DNA of 64,000 bases from Herbaspirillum huttiense (GTDB taxonomy: Bacteria; Pseudomonadota; Gammaproteobacteria; Burkholderiales; Burkholderiaceae_D), in assembly GCF_004367745.1 (NCBI RefSeq), contig NZ_CP037993.1, positions 4,588,001 through 4,652,000 on the forward strand, in the 5' to 3' direction. A model generated the notes under the pieces. That model searched no databases. It saw only the letters and a program-made list of their open reading frames with translations, and was not told where the DNA came from. Positions within the stretch are counted from its first letter, which is position 1. Every line of letters begins with the position of its first letter. This document shows positions 36,482-46,885 of the stretch, in pieces. Made by a program: the position numbers and the translations under genes.

Positions 36482-38137
36482 TCAGTGAAGCAGCAAGCCA
36501 CCCTTGCCCGGCAAGGCCGCTGATGCCGGTACAGCCACCGTAACAGTTGCACGCGCGGACAGCGCCTGGGCTGCCGGTACGCCGGCGACGGCAGTGCCGC
36601 CGAGCCGGAACACGCTGACCGCTTCCGACAGGCGTGCCGCCTGTTCCTGCATGGACTGTGCGGCGGCTGCGGCCTGTTCCACCAATGCGGCGTTCTGCTG
36701 CGTGGTTTCATCCATCTGCGTGATGGCGTTGTTGACCTCCTCGATACCCTGGCTCTGCTCCTGCCCGGCCGCACTGATGTCGGTGACCACCTCGCTCACG
36801 CGCTGCACGCTTCTGACCACTTCGTCGATGGTCTGTCCGGCCTGTGCCACCAGGGCACTGCCGGTCCCCACCCGCGTGACCGAATCATCGATCAGGACCT
36901 TGATCTCCTTGGCGGCGGCCGCAGAACGCTGTGCCAGTGAACGCACTTCCGACGCCACCACGGCGAAGCCCCGTCCCTGCTCACCCGCGCGCGCCGCTTC
37001 CACTGCGGCGTTCAGGGCAAGGATGTTGGTCTGGAAGGCGATGCCATCGATCACGCTGATGATGTCGACGATCTTGCTGGAAGATTGATTGATGGAACTC
37101 ATGGTATCGACCACCTGGCGCACCACCTCGCCCCCGCGCACCGCCACTTCGGAAGCGGAGTGCGCCAGCTCCTTGGCTTGCTGCGCGCTGTCGGCATTGT
37201 GGCGCACGGTGGACGTCAGTTGTTCCATGGCGGAGGCGGTTTCTTCGAGCGCCCCGGCCTGCTGCTCGGTGCGCGAGGAGAGATCGAGGTTGCCATGCGC
37301 GATTTCGCTGGAAGCGGTGGCAATGGTATCCGTGCTCAGGCGCACCTGGCCGACGATGCCCTGAAGGTTGTCATTCATCTGCCGCAGCGCCTGCATCAGC
37401 TGGCCGGTTTCATCCTGGCTGTGGACGTCGATCTGCTGGGTAAGATCACCGGCAGCCACGGCCTGGGCCACGGTGACCGCACGCTGCAGCGGACGCGAAA
37501 TCGCCCGCACCAGCAGCACGCCCATCAGCAGCGCCACGAACAAACCCGCCGCCATGGCCACGCCCATCACCACCAGCAGGGTCTGGTAACGCTGCTGCGC
37601 CTGTTCGTGCAGCTCGCGGCCGACCGTGCGCTGCAGGTCCATCAGTTGCGCCAGCGTGGTGTGGGCATCGGCATAGAGCTTGAGCATGACGCCGCCATAC
37701 AGTTCGATGGCGCCCTGGAAGTCGCGATTGCGCAAGGCTTCGGCCGCCGGCTTGATGCCATCGGTGACGAACTTCTGGCGCTGGGGAATGAGCTTGTCCA
37801 GCAGCACGCGTTCATCGCTGGTGAGCTGGGTGTCCTGGTATTGCTTGACGATGGCGTCGTTGGCCTTGATGGCCTTCTCGATCCGGTCCATGTTGGCATC
37901 GATGTCACCGGAGTCGCCGACGATGGAGGTGGAGATCCCATTGCGCGCCGCATCCAGCGCCGCCGACATGCGCTCCAGCTGGGAGAAGGCGACCAGGCGG
38001 TCTTCATAGAGCGAGCGCATCTGCGCATTGGTCGAACGCAATCCGACCAGGCCCAATACGCCTGAGCCGACCAGCATCAGCGCCAGAAAGCTGATGACGA
38101 AAATCAGGCGTGCCCTGATGGTTAATTTGCTGAACAT
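36482..38137 (-). CDS. methyl-accepting chemotaxis protein
   Basis: Start at [11 protein letters not shown] (38137), with GGAGG 3 bp upstream. 551 residues: first membrane segment (about 8-30), a four-helix-bundle (4HB/Tar-type) periplasmic ligand domain to about 185, second membrane segment (about 187-210), HAMP (about 212-265) and a long cytoplasmic coiled coil. Its tip is [28 protein letters not shown], where CheA/CheW dock. Methylation-type segments flank it. It senses a chemical in the periplasm and signals to the flagellar kinase CheA; ligand unknown. No pentapeptide CheR tether is seen at the C-terminus. Confidence 0.93.
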   Translation of the reverse strand: MFSKLTIRARLIFVISFLALMLVGSGVLGLVGLRSTNAQMRSLYEDRLVAFSQLERMSAALDAARNGISTSIVGDSGDIDANMDRIEKAIKANDAIVKQYQDTQLTSDERVLLDKLIPQRQKFVTDGIKPAAEALRNRDFQGAIELYGGVMLKLYADAHTTLAQLMDLQRTVGRELHEQAQQRYQTLLVVMGVAMAAGLFVALLMGVLLVRAISRPLQRAVTVAQAVAAGDLTQQIDVHSQDETGQLMQALRQMNDNLQGIVGQVRLSTDTIATASSEIAHGNLDLSSRTEQQAGALEETASAMEQLTSTVRHNADSAQQAKELAHSASEVAVRGGEVVRQVVDTMSSINQSSSKIVDIISVIDGIAFQTNILALNAAVEAARAGEQGRGFAVVASEVRSLAQRSAAAAKEIKVLIDDSVTRVGTGSALVAQAGQTIDEVVRSVQRVSEVVTDISAAGQEQSQGIEEVNNAITQMDETTQQNAALVEQAAAAAQSMQEQAARLSEAVSVFRLGGTAVAGVPAAQALSARATVTVAVPASAALPGKGGLLLH

Positions 38138-38389
38138 GTTCCTCCCGGACTTCACTATTGTTTTCTCTACAACGGATTCATTGTGTGGACCCGTAGTCCT
38201 GATGCGTCCAGCGCGCGCCGATAAGGCCGCGTCGCTGCCACCCGGAAACACTAGCATTTCCCGTACCAGGGGAACAGGTCCGGGATGTGGGAAGTGAAGA
38301 TTTATTTTTGGCAGGCTGGGATGATGAGCAGATGTGCTGAAGTGTGCGGCGCGAGCCGCTGCGCATCGGCTGTCAGCGGCGCGCTCCGG

Positions 38390-40381
38390 CTATTTGCTGA
38401 GCAGGCGTTTTTCGGCGCGCAGGATGGCTTCGGAACTGCCGCGCAGCACCACGATGTCGCCGGCCATCAGTTCGGTGTCTTGCGGCGCTTCCAGCCGTTG
38501 CTTGCCGCGTCGCAGCATGGCGACTTCAGCACCACATTGGGCCGGCAGGTCGATGTCGGCCAAGGTATGGCCGATGGCGCTGGCACCGCCGATGAGGGTG
38601 ACCGATTGCAGGCGCACGTTCATGCCCACGCCATCGGCTTCGGCATCGGACATGCCGTGGAAATAACCGCGCAGTGAAGCGTAACGTTCATCGCGCGCAT
38701 CCTGCACGCGGTGCACCACGCGGCGCAGCGGCACGCCCAGCATCACCAGCGCATGCGAGGCCAGCATCAGGCTGCCTTCCAGCGCTTCCGGCACGACTTC
38801 GGTGGCACCGGCGGCCAGCAGCTTTTCCAGGTCGGCATCATCGTGGCTGCGCACGATCACCGGCAGCTCCGGTTCCAGCTCGTGGGCGTGATGCAAGACT
38901 TTCAATGCCGAGGGCGTACTGGCATAGGTCACCACCAGCGCCGCCGCGCGGTGGATGCCGGCGGCCACCAGGCTCTCGCGCCGGGCCGCGTCACCGTAGG
39001 AAACATTTGCGCCCCCATTGCGGGCGTCCTGCACCAGTTCCGGATCCATCTCCAGGGCGTGATAGGCGATCCCCTCCTCTTCCAGCAGGCGCGCCAGACT
39101 CTGGCCGCTGCGGCCGAAGCCGGCGATGATCACGTGCTTCTGCACACCCATGGTGCGGGTCGCCAGTTGCGTCAGGGCCAGCGATTGCAGCATCCATTCA
39201 TTGGCCGAGAGCTTCATGACGATGGCGTCGGACTGGGCCAGGATGAAGGGCGTGGCCAGCATCGACAGCACCATCGCGGCCAGGATCACCTGGATCAGCA
39301 TGGGATCGACCAGCTTGAGGCCGCCGGCCTGGCTCAGCAGCACGAAGCCGAACTCGCCGGCCTGCGCCAAGCCCAGGCCCACGCGCAGCGCCACACCGGT
39401 GGTGGAGCCGAACAGGCGCGCCAGTCCGGCGATGAGGGCAAACTTGAGCAGGACCGGCCCGGTCAGCAGCAGCAACACCAGGAACCAGTGATCCACCAGC
39501 GTGCGCACATTGAGCAGCATGCCTATGGTGATGAAGAACAGGCCCAGCAGCACATCGCGGAAGGACTTGATGTCTTCTTCCACCTGGTGCTTGAACTCGG
39601 TCTCGGAAATCAGCATGCCGGCGATGAAGGCCCCCAGCGCCAGCGACAGGCCGGCCTTCTCGGTGATCCAGGCCGCGCCCAGGGTGATCAGCAGCAGGTT
39701 CAGCATGAACAGTTCCTGCGAGCGCCGCTTGACCACGATGCGGAACCAGCCGCGCATGAGCTTGCTGCCAAAGAACAGCAGCAGCGCCAGCACCACCAGC
39801 GCCTTGCCCACGGCCCAGCCCAGCGTGACCATGATGTTGCCGGAATTGTTGGCCAGCGCCGGCACGACGATCAGCAGCGGCACCAGCGCCAGATCCTGGA
39901 ACAGCAGCACGCCGAGGATGCGGCGGCCGTGTTCGGTCTCCAGCTCCAGCCGCTCGGTAAGCAGCTTGGAAACGATCGCCGTGGACGACATGGTCAGCGC
40001 CCCGCCCAGCGCAAAGGCCGCCTGCCAGCTGACGTTGGCGAACTGCGGCAGCACCATGGCCGCACCCCAGGCCACCAGCATGGTGGTGGCAATGGTCGCC
40101 GCCACCTGCGCCACACCCAGGCCGAAGACGATATGGCGCATGGCCGAGAGCTTGGAGAGCGAAAACTCCAGGCCGATGGAAAACATCAGGAACACCACGC
40201 CGAACTCGGCCAGCGCATGGGTGGTTTCATTGTCCTCGGCAAAAGCCAGGCCGTGCGGGCCGATGATGATGCCCACCACCAGGTAGCCCAGCATCGGCGG
40301 CAACTGCATCATGCGGAAGGCGACCACGCCGAGGACTGCGGCAGCCAGAAGGAAAAGGGTCAGTTCCAGTCCGGAAAACAT
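38390..40381 (-). CDS. KefB/KefC-type monovalent cation:proton antiporter with TrkA domain
   Basis: 663 residues. The first ~385 form a CPA2-type transporter with about twelve or thirteen helices and the GAALTMSST-like segment (FALGGALTMSSTAIVSKLL), including the acidic/polar ion-path residues. Then comes a TrkA-N (RCK) nucleotide-binding domain (about 415-535, HVIIAGFGRSGQSLARLLEEEGI). A TrkA-C domain ends it (about 565-655). This is the layout of KefB/KefC-like K+/H+ antiporters; the true ion and gating ligand are not shown by sequence. No KefF/KefG partner is adjacent. Confidence 0.9.
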   Translation of the reverse strand: MFSGLELTLFLLAAAVLGVVAFRMMQLPPMLGYLVVGIIIGPHGLAFAEDNETTHALAEFGVVFLMFSIGLEFSLSKLSAMRHIVFGLGVAQVAATIATTMLVAWGAAMVLPQFANVSWQAAFALGGALTMSSTAIVSKLLTERLELETEHGRRILGVLLFQDLALVPLLIVVPALANNSGNIMVTLGWAVGKALVVLALLLFFGSKLMRGWFRIVVKRRSQELFMLNLLLITLGAAWITEKAGLSLALGAFIAGMLISETEFKHQVEEDIKSFRDVLLGLFFITIGMLLNVRTLVDHWFLVLLLLTGPVLLKFALIAGLARLFGSTTGVALRVGLGLAQAGEFGFVLLSQAGGLKLVDPMLIQVILAAMVLSMLATPFILAQSDAIVMKLSANEWMLQSLALTQLATRTMGVQKHVIIAGFGRSGQSLARLLEEEGIAYHALEMDPELVQDARNGGANVSYGDAARRESLVAAGIHRAAALVVTYASTPSALKVLHHAHELEPELPVIVRSHDDADLEKLLAAGATEVVPEALEGSLMLASHALVMLGVPLRRVVHRVQDARDERYASLRGYFHGMSDAEADGVGMNVRLQSVTLIGGASAIGHTLADIDLPAQCGAEVAMLRRGKQRLEAPQDTELMAGDIVVLRGSSEAILRAEKRLLSK

Positions 40382-40754
40382 TGCTGTTGGGGTTTCTTGT
40401 CAAAAGCCGCCGGGCTGCGGCGGGGTTCGATATGAATGAATTTGTAAAACTGGCAACGCACCAGCAAAAGGCAGTTCACCTGACCAGTGTGCAATATGAA
40501 GGAAAACCTCGGGCGGCGAGGCGCGAAATCGCCTTGAAATTCATACGTGTGGCTCCACAACAGCAGAGTAATTCACCGCGACCGAGAGCCCTCCGCGCCT
40601 GCTGCGATGCCATGCCCCATCCCGGCAATGGCCGGAAATCCCCCGTGGCAGCGGTGCTGCGGCGCGATGCAACGCTGCATATCACGTCAAATCCGGCAGC
40701 ATTCCCTTACATCTGGCAAGTTTTTTGCTTTGCTAATTCGTTTATACTTCGGTT
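40382..40754. promoter_or_regulatory. divergent region between antiporter and kdsD with sigma-54-like element
   Basis: 373 bp without a supported gene. At 40714-40729 it reads TGGCAAGTTTTTTGCT, which fits the sigma-54 consensus TGGCAC-N5-TTGCW with one change (A for C) and correct GG-GC spacing. It lies 25 bp before the kdsD ATG. A TATACT at 40743-40748 could instead be a -10 element of a very short-leader promoter. No Shine-Dalgarno precedes kdsD. Confidence 0.45.
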
Positions 40755-41783
40755 ATGAGTGTAACCGATGACAAAACTACGCCTGCATCTTTTTCGGCCG
40801 GGGCTGCCCGCCGTGCCATCGAACTGGCACGCCAGACCCTGCAGATCGAAGCCGATGCCATCCTGGCCCTGAAAGACCGCCTGCGCGACGACAGCGCCGA
40901 CCCCCTGGCACTTGCCGTGCAGACCTTGCTGCAATGCGAGGGACGCGCGGTGGTCTCGGGGATCGGCAAGTCCGGCCATGTCGGCCGCAAGATCGCCGCC
41001 ACCCTGGCCTCTACCGGCACCCCCTCGCTGTTCATGCACCCGGCCGAAGCCGCGCACGGCGACCTGGGCATGGTGACGGCGCGCGATGTCTTCATTGCCA
41101 TTTCCAATTCCGGTGAAACGGCCGAGCTGCTGGCCATCGTGCCCATCGTCAAGCGCATGGGTGCGGTGATCATCGCCATGACCGGCAATGACCAGTCCAC
41201 CCTGGCCAAGCTGTCCGCCGTCCACCTCAACGTGGGCGTGGCGCAGGAAGCCTGCACCCTCAACCTGGCCCCGACCGCCAGCACCACGGCCACGCTGGCC
41301 ATGGGCGACGCGCTGGCGGTGTCGCTGCTGGATGCGCGCGGCTTCGTCGAGGAAGATTTTGCGCGCTCCCATCCCGGTGGTGCCCTGGGCCGCCGCCTGC
41401 TGACCCACGTGCGCGACGTGATGCGCAGCGGCGAAGCCATTCCCGCCGTGCGCCCGGACGTGTCGCTGTCGGCAGCGCTGATGGAAATCACCCGCAAGGG
41501 CATGGCCATGACCGCCGTGGTGGATGAGCAATTCCGCCCGGTCGGCGTCTTCACCGACGGCGACCTGCGCCGCCTGCTGGAGCGTGGCCAGGACTTTTCC
41601 AAGTTTTACATCGCCGACGTCATGCATGCCAATCCGCAGACCGTCAACCAGGACCAGCTGGCCGTGGATGCCGTGCAATTGATGGAACAATTCCGCATCA
41701 ACCAGCTGCTGGTTACCGATGCGGCCGGCGTGCTCACGGGCGCGCTGCACATCCACGATCTCACTCGCGCCAAGGTGATCTGA
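40755..41783 (+). CDS. kdsD: D-arabinose 5-phosphate isomerase KdsD
   Basis: 342 residues with a sugar isomerase (SIS) domain (about 45-190; SGIGKSGHVGRKIAATLASTG, SNSGETAEL) and two CBS domains (about 215-340), the normal KdsD/KpsF layout. It converts ribulose 5-phosphate to arabinose 5-phosphate, the first step toward Kdo for lipopolysaccharide. Its stop overlaps the kdsC start, beginning a tightly packed kdsD-kdsC-lptC-lptA-lptB run. Confidence 0.96.
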   Translation: MSVTDDKTTPASFSAGAARRAIELARQTLQIEADAILALKDRLRDDSADPLALAVQTLLQCEGRAVVSGIGKSGHVGRKIAATLASTGTPSLFMHPAEAAHGDLGMVTARDVFIAISNSGETAELLAIVPIVKRMGAVIIAMTGNDQSTLAKLSAVHLNVGVAQEACTLNLAPTASTTATLAMGDALAVSLLDARGFVEEDFARSHPGGALGRRLLTHVRDVMRSGEAIPAVRPDVSLSAALMEITRKGMAMTAVVDEQFRPVGVFTDGDLRRLLERGQDFSKFYIADVMHANPQTVNQDQLAVDAVQLMEQFRINQLLVTDAAGVLTGALHIHDLTRAKVI

Positions 41784-42337
41784 TGAACGCGCCAGCCTTC
41801 GCCAGCACCCTGCCCGCTGCCGCGCTCGCCAAGGCGGCAACGATCCGCCTGATGATCTTCGACGTGGATGGCGTGCTCACCGATGGCGGCCTGTTCTACG
41901 GCGAGGATGGCGAGGCCTTCAAGCGCTTCAACGCACTCGATGGCCACGGCATCAAGATGATGCAGCAATACGGTACCGCTGCCGCCATCATCACCGCGCG
42001 CCAGTCGCCTTATGTGCTGCGCCGTGCGCGCGATCTCGGCATCGCCCATGTATTCCAGGGCATCCACGACAAGCGCCAGGCCTTCGAACAGCTGCTGCAG
42101 CAGGTGCAGTTGACGCCACAGGATTGCGGCTACCTGGGCGACGACATCATCGACCTGCCGGTACTGACCCGCGTCGGATTCAAGGCCTGCGTGGCCAACG
42201 GCCATCGCGAGGTGAAGTCGCGCAGCGACTACGTGACCCAGGCCAGCGGCGGCCATGGTGCCGTGCGCGAGATCTGCGACCTGGTGCTGGCAGCACAAGG
42301 CAACTACGAGGCGGCCCTCGCGCCGTACCTGGCATGA
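41783..42337 (+). CDS. kdsC: Kdo-8-phosphate phosphatase KdsC
   Basis: 184 residues; HAD-family phosphatase with nucleophile motif FDVDGVLTDGG (Asp at about 31 and 33) and GDDIIDLPVL as the metal-binding motif. There is no cap domain, matching tetrameric KdsC. It removes phosphate from Kdo-8-P to yield Kdo. It overlaps kdsD by one base and lptC by 4 bp (ATGA), so the genes are coupled. Confidence 0.96.
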   Translation: MNAPAFASTLPAAALAKAATIRLMIFDVDGVLTDGGLFYGEDGEAFKRFNALDGHGIKMMQQYGTAAAIITARQSPYVLRRARDLGIAHVFQGIHDKRQAFEQLLQQVQLTPQDCGYLGDDIIDLPVLTRVGFKACVANGHREVKSRSDYVTQASGGHGAVREICDLVLAAQGNYEAALAPYLA

Positions 42338-42942
42338 GCGGGCGCAGCGGAGAACGCAACGCCGAGCGCATCCGCCTGGCGGTGATCCTGGTGATCCTGA
42401 TCGCCGGCGCCCTGGGCAGCTTCTGGGTGATGCAGGCCATGCGGGCCGCCGGCGACCAGCAACCGGCGCAGCGTCCGCGCGGCAAACCCGACTACTACCT
42501 GGAAAACTTCAACTACGTGCGCATGGGCCCGACCGGTCTGCCGCGCTATGACGTTGCGGGAACGAAGATGGTGCACTACCCCACGGATGACTCCTTCGAG
42601 ATCACCAAGCCGGTGGTGCACAACCTGGACCAGAACCAGGCACCGATGGAGCTCTACTCGGATACCGCGCGCGTCACCGACGACCAGACGCAGATCCACA
42701 TGTACGGCAACGCCAATGCCATCCGCGCGCCCTTCAAGGGCCGCGAGCAGATGCACCTGGTGTCGGAATACCTGCTGCTGTTGCCTGACGATGAAATCGT
42801 CAAGACCGACAAGCCGGTGGCCATGACCATGGGCACCACGCGCCTGAACGGCGTGGGCATGGTGGCCAACAATGCGACCCAGGTGGTGCAGCTGTTCGGC
42901 AATGTCCGCGGCTATTACGAGCCCACTCCGAAGAAACGCTAA
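42334..42942 (+). CDS. lptC: LPS export protein LptC
   Basis: 202 residues from the ATG that overlaps the kdsC stop; frames further upstream are shadows. One N-terminal membrane segment (about 13-32) anchors a periplasmic domain with beta-jellyroll strands (ARVTDDQTQIHMYGNANAIR, EYLLLLPDDEIVKTDKPV). LptC takes lipopolysaccharide from the LptBFG transporter and hands it to LptA, so its place directly before lptA fits. Confidence 0.92.
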   Translation: MSGRSGERNAERIRLAVILVILIAGALGSFWVMQAMRAAGDQQPAQRPRGKPDYYLENFNYVRMGPTGLPRYDVAGTKMVHYPTDDSFEITKPVVHNLDQNQAPMELYSDTARVTDDQTQIHMYGNANAIRAPFKGREQMHLVSEYLLLLPDDEIVKTDKPVAMTMGTTRLNGVGMVANNATQVVQLFGNVRGYYEPTPKKR

Positions 42943-42993
42943 GCCGGATGACTCCGGGATAAAAACGCCAAGAACCGATCAGACAGGAACCCA

Positions 42994-43632
42994 ATGAAAC
43001 GCTCATTCTTACTGCCGATGCTGATGCTGGCTGCCGTGTGCGGCGTGGCCAACGCCGAGAAGGCGGACTCCACCAAGCCGACCAACATCGAGGCAGACCA
43101 GATGGTCTACGATGACGTGCGCCAGGTGAAGACCTTTACCGGCAACGTGGTCATGACCCGCGGCACGCTGATCATCAAGGCCGGCCGCGTGGTATTGACG
43201 ACCGACCAGTACGGTTATGAAAATGCGGTGCTGTATGCGGCCCCGGGCGCGCTGGCCAACTTCCGCCAGAAGCGTGACGGCGGTCCCAACCTGTGGATCG
43301 AAGGCCAGGCCGAGCGCATCGAGTATTCGGAGCAGACCGAAATCTCCAAGCTGTTCCAGCGCGCGCACATCCAGCGCATGGACGGCGATCGCATCACCGA
43401 TGAAGTCAACGGCGAATTCATCTCCTACGACAGCCGCGCCGAATTCTATTCCGTGAACAACACCGCCACCGGCGAGAGCAAGCCGGGCGCAGGCCGCATC
43501 ACTGCGGTGATCCAGCCCAAGAATCCGCCGCCGGCAGGCAGCACCGCGCCGGCCACCCCGTCGGCCCAGCCCGCGGGCAAGAACAACGCCGCGCAGCCTG
43601 CAACGCGTCGCGACAGCGGAAAGGATCAGTAA
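42994..43632 (+). CDS. lptA: LPS transport bridge protein LptA
   Basis: 212 residues with a signal peptide (cleavage near NAEK) and an OstA/LptA beta-jellyroll domain (about 28-165: [29 protein letters not shown]). A Pro/Ala-rich tail follows, longer than in enteric LptA. It forms the periplasmic bridge from LptC to LptD. Its stop is 2 bp from lptB. Confidence 0.94.
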   Translation: MKRSFLLPMLMLAAVCGVANAEKADSTKPTNIEADQMVYDDVRQVKTFTGNVVMTRGTLIIKAGRVVLTTDQYGYENAVLYAAPGALANFRQKRDGGPNLWIEGQAERIEYSEQTEISKLFQRAHIQRMDGDRITDEVNGEFISYDSRAEFYSVNNTATGESKPGAGRITAVIQPKNPPPAGSTAPATPSAQPAGKNNAAQPATRRDSGKDQ

Positions 43633-43634
43633 CG

Positions 43635-44378
43635 ATGGCAGTCAGCTCGCTGGTCGTTCGCGGCCTGAAGAAAAGTTATGGCGCGCGCCAGGTGGTGCGC
43701 GATGTCTCGATGGAATTGCGCAGCGGCGAGGTGGTCGGCCTGCTCGGCCCCAATGGGGCCGGCAAGACCACCTCGTTCTACATGATCGTGGGACTGGTGC
43801 CTTCCGATGGCGGCGAGATCGACCTCGATGGCGCGTCCATTTCGCGCATGCCGATCCACAAGCGTGCCACCATGGGCTTGTCCTACCTGCCGCAGGAAGC
43901 CTCGGTATTCCGCAAGCTGACGGTGGAAGACAATATCCGCGCCGTGCTGGAACTGCGCCGGGAAGAGGGCAAGCCGCTCTCGCGCGATGAAATCGAAGGC
44001 CGCCTCAACAACCTGCTGCACGAATTGCAGATCGAGAAGCTGCGCGAAAGCCAGGCGCTGTCGCTCTCGGGCGGTGAACGCCGGCGCGTCGAGATCGCCC
44101 GCGCACTGGCCACCGATCCGCGCTTCGTGCTGCTGGATGAACCGTTCGCCGGTATCGACCCGATTGCCGTGATCGAGATCCAGCGCATCGTGCGCTTCCT
44201 GAAGGAACGCGGCATCGGCGTGCTGATCACCGACCACAACGTGCGCGAAACGCTGGGCATCTGTGATCGCGCCTACATCATCAACCAGGGCACGGTGCTG
44301 GCCAGCGGCAATCCGGAAGAGATCATCGCCAACGAGTCGGTGCGCCGCGTGTATCTGGGCGAGCATTTCCGCATGTAA
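43635..44378 (+). CDS. lptB: LPS export ABC ATPase LptB
   Basis: 247 residues; complete ABC ATPase with Walker [12 protein letters not shown] (about 38-48), signature [15 protein letters not shown], Walker [15 protein letters not shown] and switch His in TDHNVRET. It powers LPS extraction with LptFG in the inner membrane; lptFG are not in this window, which is normal. About 130 bp separate it from rpoN. Confidence 0.96.
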   Translation: MAVSSLVVRGLKKSYGARQVVRDVSMELRSGEVVGLLGPNGAGKTTSFYMIVGLVPSDGGEIDLDGASISRMPIHKRATMGLSYLPQEASVFRKLTVEDNIRAVLELRREEGKPLSRDEIEGRLNNLLHELQIEKLRESQALSLSGGERRRVEIARALATDPRFVLLDEPFAGIDPIAVIEIQRIVRFLKERGIGVLITDHNVRETLGICDRAYIINQGTVLASGNPEEIIANESVRRVYLGEHFRM

Positions 44379-44433
44379 GCGGTGCAGTCGGCTTGCCCGA
44401 TACGCTTGAAGAAATACAGAGTGCACATCACGT

Positions 44434-44463
44434 AATACGCAACAAGCAATACGCAATACGCAA
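44434..44463 (+). repeat. three copies of AATACGCAA before rpoN
   Basis: AATACGCAA occurs at 44434, 44448 and 44455 (the last two overlap) in the lptB-rpoN gap. It may be a slippage product or a binding-site array; no function is known. Confidence 0.5.
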
Positions 44464-44509
44464 CGACCGGCAGAGCAACCAGCGGGCCACGCCGCTTTCA
44501 GAAAGACAG

Positions 44510-46000
44510 ATGAAACAGTCGCTCCAGTTACGTACCTCGCAGCACCTCGCATTGACGCCGCAACTGCAGCAGTCGATCAGACTGTTGCAACTGTCGACGC
44601 TGGAACTGCACCAGGAACTGGAACAGATCCTCTCCGACAATCCCCTGCTGGAACGCCTCGACGACGCGCTCGACAATTCGGTACGTCTGCTGGCCGATGG
44701 CGCGGTCTCCAGTTCGCCCTCCAGCGGCGTTGCGGAAACCAGTCACGAAGGCAGTGGCGAAGCGGCCCCGGCCGCCAGCGATGGCGATTCCAGCTTCGAC
44801 TACCAGGACAACGCGCCGGAAGCCGGTGTCACGGGGGATGCCGACTGGAGCTTCGACGACGTCGCGCGCAGTGGCAAGTCGCCAGACGATGACGATGCCC
44901 GTCCGCAACTCGAAGCGCACGAACTGACCCTGCGCGAACACCTGCTGGAACAGATCCGCGTGACCGCACGCACCCTGCGTGATCGTGCGCTGCTGGAACT
45001 GCTCACCGATGCGCTCGACGAGACCGGCTATCTGGAAGAGCCGCTGGAAGACATCCACGCACGCCTGCCCGAAGAGCTGGGCATCGACATGGAAGAGCTG
45101 TCGATTTCGCTCAAGCTGCTGCAGAGCCTGGACCCGGCGGGTGTCGGTGCGCGCAGTGCCGGCGAATGCCTGGCCCTGCAGATCCGCCGCCTGCCCAAGA
45201 TTCCCTTCGTGACGCGCAAGCTGGCGCTGAGGATCGTGGAGGATTACCTGCCGCTGTTTGCACAACGCGATTTCAACAAGATCAAGAAGGCACTGGATTG
45301 CGATGACGAAGACCTGCGTGAAGCGCAGGCCGTGATCCGCCAGTGCCGTCCGCATCCGGGTGCGGAATTCGCGCGTGATGCCTCGGACTATGTGGTGCCG
45401 GACGTGATTGTCAAGCAGACAAAGAACGGCTGGCAGGTCATGCTCAACCATGAGGTCATGCCCAAGCTGCGCGTCAATGCGATGTATGCCAGTGCATTGA
45501 AGCAAGCCAAGGGAGAAGGTTCGCTGTCGTCGCAGTTGCAGGAAGCCAAGTGGCTCATCAAGAACATGCGGCAACGTTTCGATACAATTTTGCGCGTCGC
45601 GCAGGCTATTGTGGAACGTCAAAGAAACTTCTTTTCACATGGGGCAGTGGCCATGCGCCCCCTTGTGCTGCGTGAAATTGCTGATACACTGGGTCTACAC
45701 GAGAGCACCATCTCTCGCGTGACGACTCAGAAATACATGCTCACTCCGCATGGAATGTTTGAGTTGAAATACTTCTTCGGTAGCCATGTCGCGACTGAAA
45801 CCGGAGGTGAAGCATCCTCCACCGCGATACGGGCGCTGATCAAACAGTTGATAGGAGCCGAGAACCCGCAGACCCCATTATCCGATAGCAAGATTGCGGA
45901 TATGCTGGCAGAACAAGGCATGGTGGTCGCGCGACGCACAGTCGCCAAATACCGCGAAGTGTTGAAGATTCCGCCGGTCAATCTCCGCAAGTCCCTCTGA
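44510..46000 (+). CDS. rpoN: RNA polymerase sigma-54 factor RpoN
   Basis: Start at [21 protein letters not shown] (44510). The frame runs 39 codons upstream into the repeat-rich gap but without conserved sequence. About 496 residues: Gln/Leu-rich activator-interacting region I (1-50), an acidic region II (about 60-145), the core-binding domain, an HTH ([14 protein letters not shown]) and the RpoN box [16 protein letters not shown]. It directs transcription from -24/-12 promoters with enhancer-binding proteins. Its position after lptB and before hpf is typical. Confidence 0.96.
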   Translation: MKQSLQLRTSQHLALTPQLQQSIRLLQLSTLELHQELEQILSDNPLLERLDDALDNSVRLLADGAVSSSPSSGVAETSHEGSGEAAPAASDGDSSFDYQDNAPEAGVTGDADWSFDDVARSGKSPDDDDARPQLEAHELTLREHLLEQIRVTARTLRDRALLELLTDALDETGYLEEPLEDIHARLPEELGIDMEELSISLKLLQSLDPAGVGARSAGECLALQIRRLPKIPFVTRKLALRIVEDYLPLFAQRDFNKIKKALDCDDEDLREAQAVIRQCRPHPGAEFARDASDYVVPDVIVKQTKNGWQVMLNHEVMPKLRVNAMYASALKQAKGEGSLSSQLQEAKWLIKNMRQRFDTILRVAQAIVERQRNFFSHGAVAMRPLVLREIADTLGLHESTISRVTTQKYMLTPHGMFELKYFFGSHVATETGGEASSTAIRALIKQLIGAENPQTPLSDSKIADMLAEQGMVVARRTVAKYREVLKIPPVNLRKSL

Positions 46001-46152
46001 GTTTTTCCTCAGTTTTTCTGCAGTACCGTTGCTGTGTTCAGGCAAGCATCCCACTGATGCCCGCGCCATCCGACACGAAGACCGTGCCCGTGGTACAGCT
46101 GCAGCAGGATCGATTGCACGAACCTCCAGTGACTTCACGATAGGAGTCTTGT

Positions 46153-46515
46153 ATGAATCTGACCATCAGTGGACACCACCTCGAACTGACCCCCGCCATC
46201 CGGGAATACGTGCAAAGCAAGCTCTCGCGTATCAAGCGCCATTTCGACAACGTGATCGACGTCAGCGTGATCCTGAGCGTAGATAAACTCACAGAAAAGG
46301 AAAAGCGCCAAAAAGCGGAAATCAACGTCCACATCAAGGGGAAGGATCTACATGCGGAAAGCATCGCACACGACCTCTACGCTGCCATTGACACGCTGAT
46401 CGACAAGCTCGATCGCCAGGTCATCAAGCACAAGGACAAGTTGCAGGAGCATCACTCCATGGCCAAGCGCCTGCCGGACGAAACGCCGGAGGATGCGGTG
46501 GCCGGAGCGGCATAA
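46153..46515 (+). CDS. hpf: ribosome hibernation promoting factor
   Basis: 120 residues of the short HPF/YhbH type: [34 protein letters not shown] and [35 protein letters not shown]. There is no long dimerisation tail. It binds the 30S subunit in stationary phase and promotes 100S ribosome formation. AGGAG lies just before the ATG. It follows rpoN, as in many proteobacteria, but the next gene is grxD, where ptsN and hprK are often found. Confidence 0.94.
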   Translation: MNLTISGHHLELTPAIREYVQSKLSRIKRHFDNVIDVSVILSVDKLTEKEKRQKAEINVHIKGKDLHAESIAHDLYAAIDTLIDKLDRQVIKHKDKLQEHHSMAKRLPDETPEDAVAGAA

Positions 46516-46587
46516 GCCAGGACACCCTCGGCAAGCTGCCTCGCAGCCGCAAGGCTGCTGAGAACGCCAGCCGAATTTCATGAGGAA

Positions 46588-46609
46588 GGGGCGCGCAAGC
46601 GCCCTTTTT
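46588..46609 (+). terminator. rho-independent terminator after hpf
   Basis: Stem GGGCGC/GCGCCC (46589-46594, 46599-46604) with a GCAA loop and TTTTT. Confidence 0.8.
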
Positions 46610-46638
46610 CATTTGCGGCCGCCGAACTGGCCAAGCCT

Positions 46639-46771
46639 GTGGAAAAGATATAAATCATTGCGTAAAGCAACTTTTCCACCGCCGCTGCTGACGATGATGC
46701 AAGGGACGGCTTGAATGTCTTCACGGCGTCCTCATCTTCAACACAAGAATTTGCATACGATATAAATCATT
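46639..46771. repeat. paired repeats upstream of grxD
   Basis: GTGGAAAAG/CTTTTCCAC (46639-46647, 46671-46679) form an inverted repeat around the word GATATAAATCATT (46647-46659), which recurs exactly at 46759-46771, 112 bp on. The gap 46610-46885 has no supported gene, so these are candidate regulatory repeats. Confidence 0.45.
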
Positions 46772-46885
46772 TCCTTGATGCAATTTTTTGCCCGTTCAGA
46801 CAGGCCACCAGCATGCAGGCGATTTCAACGCGCCCGCCGGCTTTTCCCTATAATGTCGGGCAATCCCATTTTTAAAGGCACAGCC

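Noticed and set aside
38711-40435. 574-codon plus-strand frame opposite the antiporter
   Set aside because: Shadow; the minus-strand antiporter has clear membrane and nucleotide-binding domains.
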